NCBI GenBank assembly: GCA_036873135.1
Contig: JAPTYO010000003.1
Span: 25,568,001 to 25,632,000 of the forward strand
Source: Clarkia xantiana subsp. parviflora
Taxonomy: Eukaryota; Streptophyta; Magnoliopsida; Myrtales; Onagraceae
DNA: 64,000 nt
Direction: 5' to 3'
A model generated the notes under the pieces. It made no database searches. It worked only from the letters and a program-made list of their open reading frames with translations, and was not told the origin of the DNA. The position numbers and the translations under genes are program-made. Every line of letters begins with the position of its first letter. The first letter of the stretch is position 1. Positions 56,549 to 64,000 of the stretch are shown in pieces.

Positions 56549-57059
56549 AGATGATCACCTGATGATTAGCTCATAAGTGAAGTACTCTGGCACCTATCTA
56601 GCTAAAGATCATCACATATATCAATTCATTGTGATTTTGTCACAATGATTGTCACGAGATTTGTTGTAGTGAGCCTTAGCTTCCTTCGTCGGGAGAATCG
56701 AACCAGTTCCTTTTTCTATTTCTGGGTGGCAAATCCTCAAGTTCATCCTGTTGAAAAAAAAGGCACAATCATGTATCTAGATCATCATATTCGCCAGGAT
56801 GCAAAACATGTGAAATTGCTATATCTAGATATAAAGAACATAAGTAATTAATATGTAGCTAAATCCACTCCAAGATCATGTCTCTGCATGTTGTCACTGT
56901 TGTTACCTTCAACTTCTCCAAGCAGATTTTTCAGCTATTTGCAGATGTGATCACAAATTCACAATAGTTAGTACAATTCAAGCATGTGAAATCTATCTGC
57001 ATTTATTTGCTTACTTGAACTAAAAAAAGGAATACTTACTTGGTTTGTAACCAAATTTC
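56549..57059. other. Intergenic DNA between SINE and LTR-like sequence
   Basis: Unrecognised sequence. A plus-strand open frame (56645-56851) has no family features. No RNA gene seen. Confidence 0.4.
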
Positions 57060-57731
57060 CATCTTCATTATATGAGTTCAAACCTTGCGAACAGTCTAGG
57101 TGTAAGTAAATGATCTTGATTTTCCAATCAAGTATCAATAGAGGTCAAAACTAATCTTCTCAAAGTAATCGAGAATCAAATTAGTGCAGCAAACCAACTT
57201 AAAACTTCATAAAACCAGATAACTTGTTCGTCAAGTATTCAGACTTATATGCTAAGTTACTAAAGTAACTACCCTAATTCAAGCATCAATAACTGCTCCT
57301 TAATCCTAGGAAATAACTAACAATAAATATTAACACACATAGTTTTCTTTATCCTAAACACAACAAACATAAGCAAACTAGTCTTCTTGGACTTTAAGCA
57401 AAGACTTCTTGAGATGCAAGTCTTGTTGGTCTTTGTTGTCTTCTGTCAGTTCATGCCTTATGCACTTCTTCATCATAACTGTGTATTGTGAGGAGATAGA
57501 GGGAGAATATGAGAGACTTGTTGTTTTTCTACTCAACTTGATGCATTTTCATTAATCACATCATCTATATTTATAGGCACATAAGGAGAATTCTAGACTT
57601 ATTTAATGATAATTCCCAACTACTTAGACTTAATGACACTTCCCAGCTACTTAATCTTAATGACACTTCCCAACTAACTTAGACTTTCTAAACTATTCAA
57701 CATTAATATAGTACAAGTTTATTTTCCAACA
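57060..57731 (-). mobile_element. Probable solo LTR or LTR fragment (Copia-like)
   Basis: On the minus strand it begins TGTTGGAAAATAAACTTGTA at 57731. It has ~29-bp tandem repeats (gggaagtgtcattaagtcta) as in LTR U3 regions, a TATA box ctataaatatag (about 57565-57576) and a CT-rich leader downstream. The opposite end was not located with certainty and no primer site or coding sequence was found, so solo-LTR status is an inference. It lies directly against the NPF exon fragment. Confidence 0.45.
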
Positions 57732-57732
57732 G

Positions 57733-57832
57733 ATAAGAATCTGCGACAAAACCACCCAATAGAGGAAGCATCGTCCCGACACCATCCAGATATCGACGTT
57801 CTCTGCTGCCACCACCGTTGATTGACCCAACC
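57733..57832 (-). pseudogene. NPF transporter exon-2 fragment
   Basis: On the minus strand it encodes [14 protein letters not shown], then, after a 1-base deletion, [13 protein letters not shown], matching exon 2 of NPF B. It is colinear with 55832-55905 (exon 4) in the same orientation, so the two derive from one degraded NPF gene. Confidence 0.85.
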
Positions 57833-57835
57833 TTA

Positions 57836-58696
57836 CTAGTGGATCAGGAATTCAGGAGGGTCCGGAATTCCCGAAACTTCAACACCGTGTAGTTTCTTCA
57901 GTTGTTCTGCAACTCCCAAAATATCTCTCGAAAGCAAACCTCGAATTTCTAAAAATCTCAAGCTTTTCAGGTTGACAAGGCCGGGAATCTTGGTCAACTT
58001 TCGACAATAATACAAAGAAAGTCTTTTAAGCTCTTCCAATCCTGTAATATCATCCAACTCTTGTAGAGAATAACACTCTGTAACTGTTAAATTGGTTAAG
58101 CTTCGCAGTTTGCCGACTCCTGGAATCCCAACAAGCTTTTGACACTGATATATATCCAACGTTCTGAGTTGTTTTAGCTTATCTAGATTTACCAAACTTA
58201 CTAAGGATGGATTTCTTCCAATGGTTAGAGAAGTCAAAGTTTGCAAGTTTCCAATTTCAGGGATGTCATCTATCACTTCACATCCAACCAAAGTAAGAAC
58301 AAGGAGTCTAGACATGCTTAAGAGCCCTATGTCTAGATCCTGCCACTTGCTCGAAGATGATCCGTTTGAACCCAACAAGTTAAATTTTGCACCATATATC
58401 GCCAGTGCAGTTAAATCTTGTAGATTGGAAAGATCGGGGATGTTGTTTAGTCGATCACATCCAATAGCTAGCTCTTTCAAGCTAGAGGGTAGCTTTGGCA
58501 ATTCTTTGAGCTGGCAAAAACTCACATCGAGCTTCTCGAGTTTCCTCAATCTTTTGATGGAATCGGGTAAGCAAGTAAGAGTTGTTAGTCCTAAGCTCAA
58601 CTTTCGTAATTCGTGCATTTCACCACATGACTTGGGAAGATTCTTCAACTTCACGCACCCATCTAAATTCAATTCAGTGAGTGATAGAGTATACAA
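57836..58696 (-). pseudogene. NLR (probably TIR-type) leucine-rich-repeat C-terminal fragment
   Basis: A single open frame of about 286 residues with roughly ten LRRs of the plant NLR type (SLTELNLDGCVKLKNLPKSC, LRKLEKLDVSFCQLKELPKL, LRTLDIYQCQKLVGIPG). It ends PDPPEFLIH and a stop four bases from the NPF fragment. No TIR, NB-ARC or start Met is present. On the minus strand the frame has stops just upstream, at about 58710-58716, either intron sequence or Copia LTR. So this is the last LRR exon of a resistance-type gene separated from its 5' part. It could still be an exon of a gene whose remainder lies beyond the Copia element. Confidence 0.7.
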
Positions 58697-58718
58697 TAGT
58701 ACTTGTATTCATTAAGAG

Positions 58719-58925
58719 TGTAGAAGTATTACACTTGGTGAAACTTTAGGGACTATTATGTAATAATTAGAAATATGTAAAACCCTATAAACATTAGCTA
58801 CCTAGCACTGTACGCTTCATATTCATAAATACAAAACTTTTCCGCCGCAATGCTTTTCCTTCCTTTCCTCTGCTTGTTCTTCTTCTTCACTTGATCTTCT
58901 CCCTGCTAGATCTGACTTCCTCACA
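58719..58925 (+). repeat. 5' LTR of the Copia element
   Basis: About 207 bp from tgtagaagtattacacttgg to the primer-binding site, with a TATA-like ctataaaca (about 58790) and a CT-rich 3' part. Start uncertain (see the element entry). Confidence 0.6.
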
Positions 58926-59002
58926 TGGTATCAGAGCCAGTCCTTCACTGAGCTCAATCGTCTTTTCCTTCACATCTTCTCTAGCTGCCGCACACTCTGA
59001 CC

Positions 59003-62000
59003 ATGGCTGAATCCAAGAGTTTTTCAAATAAGATCATCAACATCAGGTTGGATGATACAAATTATCTCCAATGGCGTCAGCAAGTGGAGTTTCTGGTTAT
59101 TAGTCACCGACTTGAGCATCATCTGGATGATGCTACAGAGATTCCGGAGTTCATCATTGCAGCCGATGGATCGAGATCTGAGAATCCGAGATTCTCGGAG
59201 TTTCGACAGACAGACAGCGCTCTAGCTTCATGGCTGCTAGCGTCTATCTCTCCAAGTATTCTACCAGGTCTCGTTAGCTGCAGATCTGCTCGATCAATCT
59301 GGAGAGCTGTCCAGGAGATATTCTCGGTGACTTCCCCGACTCGGATCATGCATCTCCTAACGTCCCTTCAGTCGCAGAAGAAACGCGATCTAACTATGCG
59401 TGAGTATCTTTCTAGAATTCAGCTTTTGTGTGATAGTTTGAATAGCTCAGGTCACCCTATTACTGAGACCATGCATATTAGCGTAATCCTGGCTAGTTTA
59501 TCGAATGATTATGAGCATATAGTGGCTGTAATTACTGCTAGTAGGCAGCCTTATGATTTGGCAGGGGTTACGAGTGTCTTGATTGATGCTGAATTTAGAC
59601 AAAGAGATGCACTGCTTCAGTTAAGCTCTCTGAATTTTCATTCTGCTGTCTTCAATACTGCATTATCTGGGTCTGCTAATTCTTCTGCTGGCTCTTCATC
59701 CTCTGGATCTGGTAGCTCTGCTTCTCAAATAAACACTTCTGGTATATCTGCTCCTATTGTGTCTTCTTCTAATCTGCAGGGTCAACCACCATCTTATCCA
59801 CAACACCCTCAGCTTTATCAGCCTCAGCATTACCAACAGCAGCCTCGTATTACCAACAGCAGCCTCAGTATAATCAGTTCACTACTCCTAATCAGGGTCA
59901 GCTGCTTGCCTATGGCAAAAATGGTAATAACAAAGGAAACAGTTATGGTAATAACAGAGGTAATAAGCAACCTCAATGTCAAGTCTGTGGCAGGTTTGGT
60001 CATGTTGCGGCCAGATGTTGGTATAGGTTTGATCCAAGTTATGCTGGAATTGGTGGTTCTAGTGGTTCTCAGAATCAGTCCACACCCAATGGTATACTCG
60101 GTAATGCACCTGCTGGGGCTCATACTACCGAGTTTTGTGATAACGCTTCTTCTTTCTATATGCCAGCCTCGGTTAATAACCAATCTTCTGCTGCTTGGTA
60201 CCCTTCCTCTATGACTGCTCCTTACCCATGGATGTCTCCTCCTGTCACTCCTATGGCTCATCCATGGTCTTCTCAACCTTGGGCTCCTTCGTCTTCCCTT
60301 CCTGAGATACCTGGAACATCAAGGGGTGGTTCTAACCATTTCTCTCCACCTATATATGGTCCTCTCAATCTGGCTCAAGCTCATCAGATGCAAGTCGTCA
60401 ATCGCACTACTCATCCTCATCTTTATGGACCTCCACCTGCTCCTGCATTTTCTGCCCAATCATCTTCAGGTCAGTCATCTTCTTCAGCTCAACCATCTTC
60501 TGCAGCTCAGCCTATATATGGTCCTCTCAACCCACATCAAGCTCATCAGATGCAGTCCATTAATCCTACTACTCATCCTCATCTTTATGGACCTTCACCT
60601 GCTCAGGCTTCTTCTGCGCCATCCTCCTCTCTTCAGTCATCTAGCTCTGCAGCTTGGTATCCTGACAGTGGTGCAACTCATCATTTGACCAATGATGTCA
60701 CTACAATGGCCCAATCCAACCACTACAATGGCAATGGTAAGGTTATGGTTGGAAATGGTTCATTTGTTCCCATTTCAAAGATTGGTCAAACTTCTATTAC
60801 TACTTCCTCTAGGTCTTTTTTTCTTCGAGATATGCTGTTAGCTCCCCATATTACTAAGAATTTACTTTCAGTTTCACAATTTACTAAGGATAACAATGTT
60901 TGTTTCACATTCTATCCTTCTTTTTGTGTTGTGAAGGATCTCAAAACTCAGGAGGTCCTACTCGAGGGCAGTGAGCAAGGAGGCTTATATAAGCTACATC
61001 TTCCTAAAGATGATAGTTCTGTGTGTTCTGGTTCTCTTTTGTGTTTATCACCTGCTTCCCATCAGTCCTTAAACAAGTTTAAGTCTTGTGGTTCTGTTAG
61101 CAATAATAATAAGCATGTTTGTAATGCAGCTCTAGTATCTCAATCTAAAAAGAGTCATGTTCTTGAGTCCCTATGTTATGTTCCTGAGTCCTTGGATGTC
61201 AATAAGAGTCATTGTACTGAACGTACTATTTCTTCTGATATCAATGAGAATGGTGATGATTTCTTTTATGATACTTATGATAATTTCAGTTCTGATTGTG
61301 AGAATACTGATTACTTCTATGATAGTTATGATGATTTGAGCTCCGATTTTGTTGTGACATGCTTATCTGCTGAGTTGTGGCATAAGAGACTTGGTCACCC
61401 TGCTTTGTCTGTATTAAAGTTGGTTCTTAAGTCTTGTGATACCAAGTGTTCTACTACAAAGTTTCATTGTGCAGCTTGTGAGATTGGGAAGAGTCAAAAA
61501 CTTCCTTTCTCCTTATCTACTTCAGTCTATTCTAATCCTCTGGATCTATTACAGATTGATCTATGGGGACCAGCCCCTGTAATATCCAATGGAAAATCTT
61601 ATTATCTAAGTATAGTAGATGCTTGCACTAGGTTTACTTGGATCTTTTTCTTGACCCACAAATCTGATGCTGCATCTGTTTTTGTAGCTTTTCACAAGCT
61701 AATAGAAAGACAGCTTGATTCGACCATTAAAGCGGTTCAAACTGATAACGGGGGTGAGTTTAAAGGTATATTTCATCAATACTTGGTAAAACAGGGCATC
61801 CTTCATCGTCTTACATGTCCTCATACCTCTCAACAAAATGGAATTGTTGAGAGGAAGCACAGACACATTGTTGAGTCTGGACTCACTTTATTAGCTCAGT
61901 CATTTCTTCCATTTAAATTTTGGACCGATGCATTCTATTCTGCTGTTTTTCTAATAAATAGGTTACCAACTCCTGTACTTGATAATAAATCTCCTTTTGA

Positions 62001-64000
62001 GAAATTCTTTGGTAAAGTTCCTGGCTATTCATTTTTAAGAGTGTTTGGTTCCTTATGTTTTCCACATTTAAGGGACTTTAATACTCATAAGATGGATTTT
62101 CGTTCCAAACCATGCGTGTTTTTGGGTTATAGTGATGTTCATCATGGTTACAAGTGCATGGATAAGTCAGGTAAGGTCTTTATTTCCAGACATGTCAAGT
62201 TCAATGAATCTGTTTTTCCATTTGCGAAATCTACTCAAGATTTTGGTTCTTCAATTTCCCATAAATCTGACTCTCAATCTCCTCCTTTATGTGTTTACTC
62301 TCCTACAGGTTCTTCAATAATAACCAGATCCAAGGCCACCATGCTCTAAACACCTCATGTTCAAGATCAGATCTCCCCTCAAGAGTTTTCTTCTGCTCGG
62401 ACAGATTCTGCAGCTTCTTCTTCTCAAGATCAGACAGCTCCCTCTCCTCAAGAGCTCGACTTTAAAGAAGTGCCTCCTCTGAAAGTCTATGCTAGAAAGA
62501 GGTTGAGAACTTCTCAACCCACCGAACAACCCACCTCCCTGAATCAGGATCCAGTTCGGATTTCTCATCCCACATCAAACTCCCACCCTATGGTAACACG
62601 ATCCAAAACCTCTCTTCAGAGATCAAATTCTGGTAAGACTTATGCTCAAGCACTTTTAGTTACTCTTGATGAGCCTGTAACTATTAAGGATGCTTTAAAA
62701 TCTGAGGAGTGGACACTTGCTGTAAATAAAGAACTTGAGGCTCTATCCAACAATAACACATGGATTTTGACTTCTCTTCCAAAGGATAGAAAACCAGTAG
62801 GCTGTAAATGGATTTTTAAAATCAAAAGGAATTCAGATGGGTCTATTGATAGGTACAAAGCTAGACTCGTAGCAAAAGGTTTTTCTCAACAGTTGGGTTT
62901 TGATTATGGTGAAACCTTTAGCCCGGTTGCTAAGCATATAACTGTTCGAATTATACTATGTCTTGCTCTAACCTTTCAATGGGATCTTAGGCAGGTAGAT
63001 GTTAATAACGCTTTCTTGAAGGGTGATCTTCTTGAGGATGTCTATATGACACAACCTCCTGGCTTTGAGCAAAGGGATGCAAATGGAAAACTCTTGGTTT
63101 GTAAGTTACAAAAGGCTCTCTACGGCCTAAAGCAAGCTCCTCGAGCTTGGTTTGACAAATTCAAAGCCTTTTTAGTTAATGATCTTTGCTTTGACAGTTC
63201 TATTGCAGATACATGCCTGTTTGTTCAAACCACTGGTCTTGATAAGGTGTTTTTACTAGTTTATGTGGATGATATTATTGTTACTGGTTCCAACTCAGTT
63301 CTAGTGGAAAAAGTGATCACTGTCCTAGATGCTGAATTTTCTTTGAAGGATTTGGGTAAACTGAACTATTTTCTTGGTATGGAGGTTCAATATGATTCAG
63401 AGTGCAGAATTTTGAACCAAAAGAAGTATATTGTGGAATTACTGCATAAAACTGATTTGCTTAATTCTATGCCAACTCCTACACCTCTGGTTGTCTCACC
63501 TACACTATCTTCTTTTGTTGGTAATTCTTTTCAGGATACTACTCTGTATAGAAGTACTATAGGGGCACTTCAGCACATATGTTGCACTAGACCAGAGATT
63601 AGCTATGCAGTCAATAAACTCAGCCAGTTTTGTCAACGTCCCTTAGACACTCATTGGAAAGCAGTCAAAAGAATACTTCGCTATCTCAAAGGAACCTTGG
63701 ATCATGGTTTAGTTTTCAGAAATTCATCCTCTTTTACGCTTACAGGTTTCTCAGATTCAGATTTGGGAGGTAATGTAGATGACAGAAAATCAACTAATGG
63801 TCATTGCATTTATTTGGGTGGAAACTTAATAACCTGGTGTTCTAGGAAACAAAGAGTTGTAGCAAGATGTACAGCTGAGGCAGAGTTTAGGGGATTGGCT
63901 GAATGTCTGTGTGATATGATTTGGGTTATGTCTCTTCTAACAGAAGTTGGTGTGCAGGTTTCTGGTCCTCCTATGGTATGGTGTGATAACACCAGTGCAA
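59003..64000 (+). pseudogene. Copia gag-pol polyprotein with one frameshift and one stop, 3' end outside window
   Basis: ATG at 59003. Gag (UBN2-like, LDDTNYLQWRQQVEFLV) to about 59840, where a 1-base loss in a CAG-rich stretch (about 59848) shifts the frame. The zinc knuckle CQVCGRFGHVAARC continues in the second frame. Then come the protease (WYPDSGATHH), the pre-integrase HHCC region (LWHKRLGHP to CAACEIGKS), the integrase core (QIDLWGPA, QTDNGGEF, GIVERKH) and a TAA at 62347-62349 between integrase and RT. RT follows in the same frame (ALYGLKQAPRAW, catalytic YVDDIIVTG near 63260), then RNase H to the window edge. Both lesions would prevent a full-length polyprotein. The gag-to-protease linker has a duplicated HPHLYGP-type repeat (60340-60600). 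Confidence 0.88.

Larger units (their letters stand above)
58678..64000 (+). mobile_element. Copia-type LTR retrotransposon, truncated by window end
   Basis: A 5' LTR, then the Met-tRNA primer-binding site TGGTATCAGAGC at 58926-58937, then gag-pol in the Copia order (gag, protease, integrase, RT, RNase H). The LTR start is a TG at 58719 (preceded by AAGAG) or possibly 58678; the choice needs the 3' LTR, which lies outside the window. Inserted at or just beside the NLR fragment. Confidence 0.9.

Noticed and set aside
57215..57731. TTATC target duplication defining a solo LTR (57224-57731)
   Set aside because: The matching end does not finish in CA, and a 5-base match is expected by chance at this distance.

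Overview
This window is plant nuclear DNA, almost certainly from a eudicot. Every host gene is split by GT-AG introns. The families present are plant families: patellin, NPF/PTR transporter, SAG-type papain protease and an NLR leucine-rich-repeat fragment. The rest is a typical plant mixture of LINEs, Helitrons, MITEs, a SINE and LTR retrotransposons in very AT-rich intergenic DNA. I cannot name the species.

Layout. 1-4320: a minus-strand LINE (LINE-A) cut by the window edge. 4708-8086 (+) and 15778-19588 (-): two patellin genes (SEC14 plus GOLD) arranged tail to tail, with about 7.7 kb of AT-rich and MITE sequence between them. 21250-22524: a minus-strand Helitron. 24721-27591 (-): an intact three-exon papain-like cysteine protease. 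28310-30690: a segmental duplication whose first copy carries a Helitron and whose second copy preserves the empty target site. About 30780-32620: GC-richer DNA that looks mitochondrial, with a broken tRNA-Pro-like sequence. 33105-36245 and 38518-41183 (both -): two tandem NPF transporter genes of 566 and 559 aa, with a 710-bp foldback element between them.

41994-55195 is a complete LTR retrotransposon with 404-bp LTRs that differ at one site and a perfect CTAAT target duplication. It has no recognisable gag or pol, so it is LARD-like. It is invaded by a full-length 6.77-kb LINE (LINE-B) with a 13-bp target duplication. Its 3' interior is made of tandem repeats that encode small hairpins. One group of hairpins keeps an invariant 9-nt loop while the stem bases change in a compensatory way. 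This is the most unusual signal in the window.

55196-58700 holds remnants of a third NPF gene, broken up by a MITE, a tRNA-derived SINE and an LTR-like sequence, followed by an LRR exon of a disease-resistance gene. From about 58700 to the end is a Copia retrotransposon with its 5' LTR, Met-tRNA primer site and gag-pol. It carries one frameshift and one stop, and runs off the window.

The host genes do not form one pathway. The patellins act in phosphoinositide-linked membrane trafficking, the protease in vacuolar or senescence proteolysis, and the NPF pair in proton-coupled transport of small solutes. The story of the window is local gene duplication followed by heavy nested transposon insertion.
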